From: Tepidimicrobium sp.
Lineage (GTDB): Bacteria > Bacillota > Clostridia > Tissierellales > Tepidimicrobiaceae
NCBI GenBank assembly: GCA_012839395.1
Contig: DUNJ01000072.1
Location: 1 to 7,691 of the forward strand
DNA length: 7,691 bases
Direction: 5' to 3'
Shown here one piece after another: positions 1 to 5,890 of this stretch. A program made the translations under genes and the position numbers. The first letter of the stretch is position 1, and each line of letters opens with the position of its first letter. The notes beneath the pieces are model-generated. The model made no database searches. It had not been told where the DNA came from and saw nothing but the letters and a program-made list of their open reading frames with translations.

Positions 1-1
1 G

Positions 2-481
2 CTAGACTTTGGCCTAGTGGAAGGTCCAATACAAAGTCCAGATATTATTCGCAAATCCTTTATGGACGACGAGCTGATAGTTATATGCGGAAATAACCAT
101 CCCTTTAGAAAAAGAAAATATGTTACCATCGAAGAGCTATCCAATGCCGATCTAATATTGAGGGAAAAGGGAAGTGGGACAAGAGAATTGTTTGAAAATG
201 TAATGGCTTCAAAAGGATATAATTTAGATGTTAAATGGACTTGTAACAATGCAGAGACCATAAAGAACACTGTCATTTCAAATATAGGTATTTCGGTTAT
301 ATCCAAAATTGCCGTGGAACAGGAGCTCAGCCAGAACAGGCTAACTCATATAGAGGTAGAGGGATTGGAACTTAAACGTAAATTCAGTATAATATACCAT
401 AAAAACAAATATATATCTAGACCAATAAAGGATTTTTGGGAGCAGTGTTTTTATACCTATGATATGGGTAAAATTAATTAA
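2..481 (+). CDS. LysR-family transcriptional regulator, C-terminal part (5' end outside window)
   Basis: The reading frame is open from the first bases of the window (phase starting at base 2, beginning LDFGLVEG) and stops at TAA 479-481, so about 159 residues of an expected 290-300 are present. They correspond to most of the LysR substrate-binding domain. The DFGLVEGPI stretch, the 'ELIVICGNNHPF' segment, the 'LILREKGSGTRELFE' loop and the 'NNAETIKNTVISNIGISVIS' block are typical of the CysB/CbbR/YeiE-like branch, where the REKGSGTR loop lines the effector pocket. The N-terminal helix-turn-helix lies upstream and cannot be seen. The GTG at 17 is not the real start: the frame continues upstream and no ribosome binding site precedes it. 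Only 33 bases separate this gene from the next one on the same strand, with no terminator between them, so they are probably one transcript. The effector and target genes cannot be told from this fragment. Confidence 0.9.
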   Translation, partial: LDFGLVEGPIQSPDIIRKSFMDDELIVICGNNHPFRKRKYVTIEELSNADLILREKGSGTRELFENVMASKGYNLDVKWTCNNAETIKNTVISNIGISVISKIAVEQELSQNRLTHIEVEGLELKRKFSIIYHKNKYISRPIKDFWEQCFYTYDMGKIN

Positions 482-498
482 GATACTATTTTAAATAT

Positions 499-506
499 AA
501 AGGAGT
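499..506 (+). promoter_or_regulatory. Ribosome binding site of the CpaF-like gene
   Basis: AAAGGAG lies about 9 bases before the ATG at 515. This supports that start, and it sits in the short gap after the LysR stop, as expected for an operon. Confidence 0.75.
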
Positions 507-514
507 GGTCCATA

Positions 515-1012
515 ATGAATCCAATGATAAAAAGATTTGTCTCTCAGGGATTTATGACAGAAGCCCAAGCCCAATATATAGAAGAATCTATTAGCAGAAA
601 AGAAACCATAATAGTTTCTGGCCATAGAAGCGCTGGTATTCGTCCACTTATGGCTACCTTGATGGCTGTGGCTAAAAGCAAGTTTGATTCAGTTCAGGTT
701 AAATCCTTCGAAGATCTAGAAAAAGATACAGAATATCTACTTATTCCTGGAATCGATAATATTGATTTCGAACAACTTATAAAAGAAGCCATGGCAAAAC
801 CCGATACAGCATTTGTAAGCGTCAAAGAACCAGAGCATCCATATTCCATAATGAAGTTGCTAAGGGATGTATATAGGGAAAACAAAGACACATCCAAGGT
901 ATATCAGGTTCTAGAATGTGATAAAATCGATGATGTCCCAAAACTTACAAAGCTTACTCGAATGTCCTTAAATGAAAAGGGTAGAGTTGAAAGGGTGGAT
1001 TTTAAAGAATAA
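515..1012 (+). CDS. CpaF/VirB11-like secretion-ATPase-related protein with a degenerate Walker A (probable pseudo-ATPase)
   Basis: 165 residues, starting MNPMIKRFVSQGF. Residues 8-50 follow the pattern of the start of the CpaF/VirB11/PilT-type ATPase core: a short helix ('VSQGFMTEAQAQYIEESI'), a beta strand ('TIIVSG'), a P-loop-like turn and a helix ('PLMATLMAVAKS'). The turn reads G-H-R-S-A-G-I-R (36-43) where a functional P-loop has GxxxxGK[ST]. The Lys and Ser/Thr are replaced by Ile and Arg, so ATP hydrolysis is not expected. Strands around 'YLLIPG' and 'TAFVSVKEP' could be remnants of the Walker B/His-box half, but no clear Walker B acidic pair or His box is seen. The protein is less than half the usual length of CpaF (about 400 aa) and has no membrane segment. 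It follows the LysR gene by 33 bases, with a good ribosome binding site, and is closed by a terminator. Function unknown; the family link is inferred from pattern only. Confidence 0.55.
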   Translation: MNPMIKRFVSQGFMTEAQAQYIEESISRKETIIVSGHRSAGIRPLMATLMAVAKSKFDSVQVKSFEDLEKDTEYLLIPGIDNIDFEQLIKEAMAKPDTAFVSVKEPEHPYSIMKLLRDVYRENKDTSKVYQVLECDKIDDVPKLTKLTRMSLNEKGRVERVDFKE

Positions 1013-1022
1013 TTCCAAAACG

Positions 1023-1060
1023 AAAAGCCTCATCTTAAAGGTTTAAGACGGGGCTTTTTT
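1023..1060 (+). terminator. Intrinsic terminator, probably bidirectional, overlapping the end of the phosphate cotransporter gene
   Basis: The arms AAAAGCCTCATCTTAA (1023-1038) and TTAAGACGGGGCTTTT (1043-1058) pair over 16 positions with one G-U and one mismatch, around a 4-base loop. TTTTTT (1055-1060) follows on the plus strand. Read on the minus strand, the same hairpin is followed by four Ts, so it can also end the convergent cotransporter transcript. The 3' arm contains the last five sense codons (KKAPS) and the stop codon of that gene. Confidence 0.88.
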
Positions 1061-2701
1061 ACATTTCTGTCCAAATAATTCATCTTTTGTAAACATCCCT
1101 ATTTTATATGCATGATCCGCAATCCTTTCCAAATGCCCTATCATATCTATATATATAACCCCTGAATCTATATTGCAGTTCCCCTTATTAAGCCTTTCTA
1201 TATGGTTCTTTTGAAAGGTTTCACTTAAGTAATCTACCTCGTCCTCCAAGTCCTCAATCTTTTCAACAATTGTCTCATCCTTGCCATTCAGAGCGATCAT
1301 CACATTATCCAATAGTTCAACTATAACCTTTTCTAAATACCTTAGTTCACCAAGGGCATGTTCTGAAAACTCAAGACCTTTATCCATCTTGCTCTCATGT
1401 AACCTACATATATCTATTATTCGATCTCCTATCCTTTCAATATTGTTTATACTACTTATGGTAGCAGGTACCATTAGGGATTGAGCAACCGTCAATTCCC
1501 TCTTTGAAATTTCAACTATATATTCAGTCAATTCTCTTTGCATCTCATTTATAGTAACCTCATTATCTTGAATCGTTGCTAATTTATCGGCATCATTTGT
1601 ATGCAATAGTTCTATTGCATCCTTTAGCATCAGTTTCACTATCTCTGCTCCTTTTATTATTTCAGAACGAGCCGCTTGAAGAGCTGCCACTGGCGTATTT
1701 AATAACAGCCTATCCAAATAGGCTTTTTCTGCATATGCATCCGCCTTAGATCTAATTATACTGTTTAAAAATTTTACATAATATTTTGTCAAAGGTAAAA
1801 ATATCAATGCATTTAATGAATTGAATAAAGTATGGGCATTAGCAATATATGCAGATATGTCGGCTTTAGGCTGTAGATATATAGTAGCCATCTTAATTAT
1901 CTTCATGAATAATGGAAAAGCAATCAATGCTAATATTACTCCAAATACATTATAGAGGGTATGGGCACATGCCGTCCTTCTAGCATTGATATTCCCCGAC
2001 ATACTTGCCAATTGAGCAGTAATACAGGTCCCTATATTATCCCCTAATATTAAATAGACCGCAGAATTTAAATCCAATAAACCTGCTTGGCTTAATATCA
2101 TCACCAATCCAACCGTTGCAGCACTGCTATGAACCATAGCAGTTGCAAATGCTCCCAGTGCTATTCCAAATATGGGAACAGATGTATAGGTTGCAAAGAA
2201 ATGTTTTAATGCCTCACTCTGCTGCATATACGGAATTCCTCCGTTCAATATTTTCAATCCTAAAAACATCATTCCAAAACCCATTAGAGCCTGTCCTACA
2301 TTCTTAAACTTGCTATTCTTCGCTATATGGTTAATTGTAAAACCTATGCCCAATATGGGAAGGGCTATATCCGTTAGTTTGAATTTAAAGCTAAAGGCCA
2401 TAAGTTGAGCTGTTACGGTGGTTCCAATATTGGCACCATATATTATTCCTACAGCCTGAGATAGGTTCATAAGACCAGAATTTACAAAGCCTACTGTCAA
2501 TACAGTCATGGCGGTACTGCTTTGAATCAGCGCAGTCAATAATATACCGACTAAAAAAGCACTCCATACCTTCCCCGTTAAAACCGTAACAATTCTCTTC
2601 ATAGTGTTACCAGAGACCTTTTCAAGACCATCGCCCATCATGCTAACCCCATACATGAGCAAAGCGGTCCCACCTATAATTCCAAAGAGCAGCTCTTCCA
2701 T
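1043..2701 (-). CDS. Na+/phosphate cotransporter family protein (NptA/PNaS type) with C-terminal PhoU-like domain
   Basis: 552 residues. The protein is expected to carry inorganic phosphate across the cytoplasmic membrane coupled to Na+. The membrane part (about 1-310) has the family's inverted repeat: QSS at 60-62 followed by GANIGTT at 89-95, and HSS at 191-193 followed by GDNIGTC at 220-226. These QSS/GxNIGT pairs form the substrate and ion site in this family. Residues about 340-540 are a helical PhoU-like domain with two acidic metal-binding-type motifs, NNIERIGDRIIDIC (419-432) and GHLERIADHAYKI (522-534). Full-length bacterial members have this same two-part build. The ATG start is supported by GGAGGAA (2707-2713 on the plus strand) about 5 bases upstream. 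The gene converges with the CpaF-like gene, and its last codons form part of the shared terminator. Some relatives export rather than import phosphate; the direction cannot be read from sequence. Confidence 0.95.
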   Translation of the reverse strand: MEELLFGIIGGTALLMYGVSMMGDGLEKVSGNTMKRIVTVLTGKVWSAFLVGILLTALIQSSTAMTVLTVGFVNSGLMNLSQAVGIIYGANIGTTVTAQLMAFSFKFKLTDIALPILGIGFTINHIAKNSKFKNVGQALMGFGMMFLGLKILNGGIPYMQQSEALKHFFATYTSVPIFGIALGAFATAMVHSSAATVGLVMILSQAGLLDLNSAVYLILGDNIGTCITAQLASMSGNINARRTACAHTLYNVFGVILALIAFPLFMKIIKMATIYLQPKADISAYIANAHTLFNSLNALIFLPLTKYYVKFLNSIIRSKADAYAEKAYLDRLLLNTPVAALQAARSEIIKGAEIVKLMLKDAIELLHTNDADKLATIQDNEVTINEMQRELTEYIVEISKRELTVAQSLMVPATISSINNIERIGDRIIDICRLHESKMDKGLEFSEHALGELRYLEKVIVELLDNVMIALNGKDETIVEKIEDLEDEVDYLSETFQKNHIERLNKGNCNIDSGVIYIDMIGHLERIADHAYKIGMFTKDELFGQKCKKAPS

Positions 2702-2788
2702 ATGTATTCCTCCATTATAGTTTTATTATAAATCGACTTGATATATAGCTGTTTTGAATTAGTGCGATTCATATAAATACAATAAGTT

Positions 2789-2840
2789 TTTATGCATGGC
2801 ATTTATGCAGATTCAACTAGTTTATTGCATCTGCATAAAT
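2789..2840. repeat. TTTATGCA octamer cluster with a perfect 12-bp inverted repeat (candidate operator)
   Basis: TTTATGCA occurs at 2789-2796 and 2802-2809, 13 bases apart in the same direction, and as its complement TGCATAAA at 2832-2839. The second and third copies belong to a perfect 12-bp inverted repeat, ATTTATGCAGAT (2801-2812) and ATCTGCATAAAT (2829-2840), with a 16-base spacer. The cluster lies 90-140 bases upstream of the cotransporter start. Its symmetry fits a dimeric regulator site; the 16-base loop and absence of a T tract argue against a terminator. The binding protein is unknown. Confidence 0.5.
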
Positions 2841-2926
2841 CCATCTAATTCTATTTTATTATATATTCAGATTAAAATAAAGGCTTTTGTCCATAATCCA
2901 CTTATACTAAATAGATAACCCTTTTG

Positions 2927-2955
2927 CTTCTATGGCTCGCTTCACCTGTCGTCAA
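2927..2955 (-). promoter_or_regulatory. Weak candidate promoter for the phosphate cotransporter gene
   Basis: On the minus strand TTGACG (2955-2950), a 17-base spacer and TAGAAG (2932-2927) resemble a sigma-A promoter, with a good -35 and a mediocre -10. It would give a leader of about 220 bases that includes the octamer cluster. No better-matched pair was found nearer the gene. Confidence 0.25.
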
Positions 2956-2965
2956 TATATCAATG

Positions 2966-3523
2966 CTAGAAATCCCCAAACCTTCTAATAAGCTCCAAAA
3001 CATAATCCTTTATATAGATTTGAGTTATTATGGCAGTACCAACTCCTAAAAACATACCTGCCATTACATCGGTTGGATAATGAACCCCTAAATATATTCT
3101 CGAAATTCCTATCGCAAAAGCCAATATAAATGCCACGATACTCAGCCTAGGCATATTGAATGCTATGGTCGTTGCTATAGCAAAGCTTGCGGAGGTATGC
3201 CCTGAGGGAAACGAATAATCTTTCAATATTATACCAAAGGTGTTTAAATCCTTAAGTATATTATAGGGCCTTTGTCTTCCGAAAATACTTTTAATTGCGT
3301 AGGTTATAGTCTGACTGATTGCTAATGTAACTGCACCTTGAGCTCCTATATTCTTTCCCCTCTTATTGCCAAATAATAAGAGTATCAGTATGAATAGAGT
3401 GATAGATAGAGCTCCACCAAGATGAGTCAATCTAATCATAAATAAATCTAGAAAGTCGGATTTCATGCCTATATTTATCAGCTTTATCAATCTATCATCA
3501 AACCATTTCAATCCTTTTTTCAT
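2966..3523 (-). CDS. PAP2-superfamily membrane phosphatase (possible undecaprenyl-diphosphate phosphatase, BcrC-like)
   Basis: 185 residues, the usual size for a bacterial PAP2 lipid phosphatase. All three catalytic motifs are intact: K78-x6-R85-P86 ('KSIFGRQRP'), P106-S-G-H109 ('FPSGHTSASFA'), and S141-R142-x5-H148-x3-D152 ('SRIYLGVHYPTD'). His148 is the predicted nucleophile and His109 the acid/base. Hydrophobic segments at about 38-52, 62-79, 109-124, 127-140 and 153-170 fit a polytopic membrane protein with its active site at the outer face. Proteins of this size and motif pattern in Firmicutes often dephosphorylate undecaprenyl diphosphate to recycle the cell-wall lipid carrier, but other lipid phosphates are possible and the sequence does not decide. 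The ATG has GAGG about 8 bases upstream. A good sigma-A promoter embedded in a palindrome lies just before it. The gene is divergent from the helicase. Confidence 0.92.
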   Translation of the reverse strand: MKKGLKWFDDRLIKLINIGMKSDFLDLFMIRLTHLGGALSITLFILILLLFGNKRGKNIGAQGAVTLAISQTITYAIKSIFGRQRPYNILKDLNTFGIILKDYSFPSGHTSASFAIATTIAFNMPRLSIVAFILAFAIGISRIYLGVHYPTDVMAGMFLGVGTAIITQIYIKDYVLELIRRFGDF

Positions 3524-3553
3524 AAAATCATCCTCATTCTATATTTGCCTACC

Positions 3554-3571
3554 AATCTATTATAATAGATT
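3554..3571. repeat. Perfect 18-bp palindrome over the -10 box of the PAP2 promoter (candidate operator)
   Basis: AATCTATTATAATAGATT reads the same on both strands, with no central spacer. It contains TATAAT on each strand, but only the minus strand has a matching -35 box. A dimeric repressor bound here would block the PAP2 promoter. Confidence 0.5.
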
Positions 3572-3586
3572 ATTACCCAATATCAA
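3559..3586 (-). promoter_or_regulatory. Sigma-A type promoter of the PAP2 phosphatase gene
   Basis: On the minus strand TTGATA (3586-3581), a 16-base spacer and a perfect TATAAT (3564-3559) give a strong match. The expected start of transcription is near 3552, leaving a leader of about 30 bases before the ATG. The -10 box lies in the middle of an 18-bp palindrome. Confidence 0.75.
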
Positions 3587-3611
3587 CTACTCTTTCATCC
3601 TTAATATCCAA

Positions 3612-3640
3612 TTGACATGAAAATCAGCTATTGTTAGTAT
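3612..3640 (+). promoter_or_regulatory. Sigma-A type promoter of the helicase gene
   Basis: A perfect TTGACA (3612-3617), a 17-base spacer and TAGTAT (3635-3640), with an extended -10 TG at 3632-3633. The expected start of transcription is near 3647, giving a leader of about 43 bases before the ATG at 3690. Confidence 0.7.
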
Positions 3641-3689
3641 GTAGTTAAATATAAAATTAAATACAAATAGATAAAAGTAGGTGTTTTGT

Positions 3690-5564
3690 ATGCACTTAAG
3701 CGATGAACAGATCCAAGCCATATCCCATTTCAAAGGCCCTGCCTTAGTACTGGCGGTGCCAGGGGCAGGTAAAACTACTGTACTAATTCATAGAACTGCC
3801 AACCTAATCCTAAATAAGGATATAAGCCCTGAAAAAATACTATCTATCACATTTAGTAGAGCCTCAGCCAGGGATATGAAGGATAGATTCAATAAGCTCT
3901 ATGGAGATATATCTCCTATTCCCGTTCATTTCTCCACCATTCATAGCTTTGCCTATAATTTGTTACGGGAATATGCCTACAAGAATAGGGTTAGATTTCG
4001 TCTTATTGAAGATAATAGCAAAAATTTGAATAAGTATAATATATTGAAAAGTATCTATTTTTCTAGAAATAGGCAATATATCCAAGATGAGGATCTAGAA
4101 ATCTTAATAAATTCCTTTGGATATATTAAAAACATGCTTATAACTCCGGAGGAATTTTTATCTAAAAATAGAATAAACGTAGAGAACTTTTTGGATATCT
4201 ACAATATATATGAACGATATAAAAGGACTAGAAATTTAATAGACTTCGACGATATGCTCACCATGTCCCTAGAAATATTTCAAAACGATAACTACCTCCT
4301 AAACAAGTATAGGAATAGGTATGATTTTATACAGATAGACGAAGGCCAAGACACTTCTAAGGTGCAAATGGAACTCATAAAAATGTTGAGCAAACCTAAG
4401 AACAACCTATTTATAGTGGCAGACGATGATCAATCTATATATGGATTTAGAGGTGCATATCCAAAAGGATTATTTGAATTTAAAAATATATACCAAAACA
4501 TAAAATTGTTCTATATGGAACAAAATTATCGCTCCTCTAAGAATATAGTTTCTGTATCCAATGAATTTATCAAGCAAAATACATTAAGATATGATAAGAA
4601 TATCTTTACCAAAAACTTATATATCGAACCTGTAAATATAGTTAAATTAAAAAAACCAGAAGATCAATACCAATATATAGTAGATAATCTAATAACCAAA
4701 AGAGATTATAATAATTCAGCCATATTATATAGAAATAATATATCTGCTATTGGAGTGATAGAGTATTTGGACAGAAACAGAATACCCTTTCATATAAGGG
4801 ATGTTAGGGTAGACTTTTTTAATCATTGGGTTTTGCAAGATATATTGGACATTTTATTTCTAGCTCGTGATCCTTTAAACATAGATTGTTTCGAAAGGAT
4901 ATTTTATAAAACCAAAGGATATATATCTAAAAGACAGATAGAATATATAAAAACGCTAGATAAAAATATTTCCATATTCGATAGACTGTTGAAGCTGCCG
5001 GGGATTGACCGATCCTATAGAAAAAGTTTTTTAGAATTACAATTGGATTTTAAAAAGCTATCCAATATGAACCCCCATAAGGGAATTCGGTATATAGACG
5101 ATAAATTGGAATATGGTAAGTATTTAAAGGAATGCTGTATGAGGTTTGGATACACATTGGATTCATTGAGAAATATATTATACTTACTAAAGATGATAGC
5201 AGCTCAAACTAAAACCTTAAGTGAATTTATAGAACGAATTGAAGAACTAGAACATGTTACCCATCAATCCAAGAAGCTTAAAGACGGAGTCAATCTATCC
5301 ACCATTCATTCGGCCAAGGGACTAGAATTTAAAGATGTATATATGATAGATTTAATAGAAGGCGATTTTCCCTATACCAACAGTATCGCTGATTTCAACA
5401 AAGGAAATATAGGACCTCTAGAAGAGGAGCGGCGGCTTTTCTATGTGGGGATGACTAGGGCAAAAGAGCGCCTAAATTTGATTACAATTAAAAAAATGGA
5501 TTCTATAAGCCTGAAACCATCCCGATTTTTGACAGAATTAGAGGAGTTAATAAATCAGGTTTAA
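3690..5564 (+). CDS. UvrD/PcrA-like superfamily 1A DNA helicase (ATP-dependent 3'-5' type)
   Basis: 624 residues from ATG 3690. This start is preferred over the in-frame GTG at 3681 because AGGTG (3679-3683) lies 6 bases before it and the protein then begins MHLSDEQIQAI, as relatives do. Motifs are in order: Walker A AVPGAGKTT (22-30), motif Ia 'ITFSRASARDM' (53-63), Ib 'FSTIHSFA' (81-88), Walker B 'IQIDEGQD' (214-221), motif III 'VADDDQSIYGFRGA' (243-256), motif IV 'QNYRSS' (278-283), motif V 'LSTIHSAKGLEF' (536-547) and motif VI 'EEERRLFYVGMTRAKERL' (578-595). All catalytic residues are present, so it should translocate on and unwind DNA. It is about 100 residues shorter than typical PcrA/UvrD and ends soon after motif VI, so it lacks the usual C-terminal extension. 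Walker B has Gly219 where DE(F/Y)QD is usual. The gene has its own promoter and no operon partner that would define a repair or recombination role. It is more likely an accessory UvrD-like paralogue than the main PcrA. Confidence 0.93.
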   Translation: MHLSDEQIQAISHFKGPALVLAVPGAGKTTVLIHRTANLILNKDISPEKILSITFSRASARDMKDRFNKLYGDISPIPVHFSTIHSFAYNLLREYAYKNRVRFRLIEDNSKNLNKYNILKSIYFSRNRQYIQDEDLEILINSFGYIKNMLITPEEFLSKNRINVENFLDIYNIYERYKRTRNLIDFDDMLTMSLEIFQNDNYLLNKYRNRYDFIQIDEGQDTSKVQMELIKMLSKPKNNLFIVADDDQSIYGFRGAYPKGLFEFKNIYQNIKLFYMEQNYRSSKNIVSVSNEFIKQNTLRYDKNIFTKNLYIEPVNIVKLKKPEDQYQYIVDNLITKRDYNNSAILYRNNISAIGVIEYLDRNRIPFHIRDVRVDFFNHWVLQDILDILFLARDPLNIDCFERIFYKTKGYISKRQIEYIKTLDKNISIFDRLLKLPGIDRSYRKSFLELQLDFKKLSNMNPHKGIRYIDDKLEYGKYLKECCMRFGYTLDSLRNILYLLKMIAAQTKTLSEFIERIEELEHVTHQSKKLKDGVNLSTIHSAKGLEFKDVYMIDLIEGDFPYTNSIADFNKGNIGPLEEERRLFYVGMTRAKERLNLITIKKMDSISLKPSRFLTELEELINQV

Positions 5565-5713
5565 TGTAATACTTTAATCTTAGCTAAGTTGGATAATTAG
5601 CTATTTCGCTCCTAACGTTAAGATTTAACATTAAGATTAAAACCATTATAAAAAGAAAATTCTATAATTTTTTAAAAACTGGGAATACTATCTCAAGAAG
5701 CAGTCATTAAACA
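5565..5713. other. Intergenic region after the helicase with inverted repeats, no clear terminator
   Basis: TTTAATCTTA (5573-5582) and TAAGATTAAA (5632-5641) are perfect 10-bp inverted repeats 49 bases apart. Between them lie smaller pairs such as TAGCTAA/TTAGCTA and the palindrome TAACGTTA (5613-5620). None is followed by a T tract, so the end of the helicase transcript is not defined here. Confidence 0.4.
5625..5652 (+). promoter_or_regulatory. Candidate sigma-A promoter for the small basic ORF
   Basis: TTAACA (5625-5630), a 16-base spacer and TATAAA (5647-5652), each one base from consensus. It would start transcription near 5660, about 55 bases before the first ATG and about 100 before the second. 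The region is so AT-rich that chance matches are likely. Confidence 0.4.
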
Positions 5714-5857
5714 ATGAAAGGTGGTGAATTTGCTGGTTTAGATATAAACCAGGAAAAAATGGCTAATAATAAAAGTAGAAAAAACGTTAATAGGAGTAAA
5801 AAGGGCAATAAAGATAAATCCCAACAAAGGAATGAGAATAAAAGGGACAACGGCTGA
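5714..5857 (+). CDS. Small very basic Lys/Asn-rich protein, hypothetical (47 aa, or 32 aa from ATG 5759)
   Basis: An ATG at 5714 opens 47 codons ending at TGA 5855-5857. The protein begins MKGGEFAGLDINQEK and continues from a second in-frame ATG at 5759 as MANNKSRKNVNRSKKGNK. The 32-residue part is almost entirely Lys, Arg, Asn, Gln, Ser, Asp and Glu, with no hydrophobic core, so it is probably disordered and could bind nucleic acid. This look resembles some minor small acid-soluble spore proteins, but I cannot assign it to a named family. The start is uncertain. ATG 5714 has no good ribosome binding site. The strong AAAGGTGGTGA (5717-5727) lies inside the longer frame and is 31 bases from ATG 5759, separated from it by a hairpin. 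ATG 5759 has only AGG five bases upstream. A hairpin at 5869-5890 ends the unit. Whether it is translated at all is inferred. Confidence 0.5.
   Translation: MKGGEFAGLDINQEKMANNKSRKNVNRSKKGNKDKSQQRNENKRDNG
5717..5752 (+). promoter_or_regulatory. Strong Shine-Dalgarno sequence followed by an 8-bp hairpin and a possible 3-codon ORF
   Basis: AAAGGTGGTGA (5717-5727) is one base from the ideal anti-16S sequence. The start at normal distance is TTG 5730, which gives only TTG-CTG-GTT-TAG. The TAG falls in a perfect hairpin, CTGGTTTA (5733-5740) and TAAACCAG (5745-5752) with loop GATA. ATG 5759 follows 6 bases after the hairpin. The arrangement could couple or restrict translation of the basic ORF. 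Confidence 0.4.
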
Positions 5858-5868
5858 TAAATATTAGG

Positions 5869-5890
5869 GAACCCTCTGTGTAGAGGGTTC
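5869..5890. terminator. Hairpin between convergent genes, possible bidirectional terminator
   Basis: GAACCCTCT (5869-5877) and AGAGGGTTC (5882-5890) form a perfect 9-bp stem with loop GTGT. It lies 11 bases after the basic ORF and touches the stop codon of the HAD phosphatase gene on the other strand. Neither side has a proper T tract, so termination strength is uncertain. Confidence 0.55.

Larger units (their letters stand above)
2702..2965. other. 264-bp intergenic region between two minus-strand genes, rich in repeats
   Basis: No convincing gene is seen. The region holds the ribosome binding site of the cotransporter, an octamer cluster with a 12-bp inverted repeat (2789-2840), and one weak promoter candidate. 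No T-tailed terminator is visible after the PAP2 gene, so read-through from PAP2 into the cotransporter gene is possible. Confidence 0.6.

Noticed and set aside
17..19. GTG as the start of the first gene
   Set aside because: The frame is open upstream to the window edge, no ribosome binding site precedes it, and the protein begins in the middle of the LysR effector domain.
694..897. Minus-strand open frame inside the CpaF-like gene
   Set aside because: It lies wholly inside a well-supported gene on the other strand, has no ribosome binding site and has no recognisable domain.
1281..1484. Plus-strand open frame inside the phosphate cotransporter gene
   Set aside because: It is antisense to the conserved PhoU-like domain and has no domain or start signal.
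2725..2730. Minus-strand TATAAT close to the cotransporter start as its -10 box
   Set aside because: No -35 box lies at 16-18 bases, and the transcript would start almost at the ribosome binding site.
3681..3689. GTG 3681 as the start of the helicase
   Set aside because: It overlaps the AGGTG ribosome binding site. ATG 3690 has proper spacing and gives the usual helicase N-terminus.
5573..5641. Inverted repeat after the helicase as a terminator
   Set aside because: The 10-bp arms are 49 bases apart, AT-rich and without a T tract, so a terminator call is not justified.
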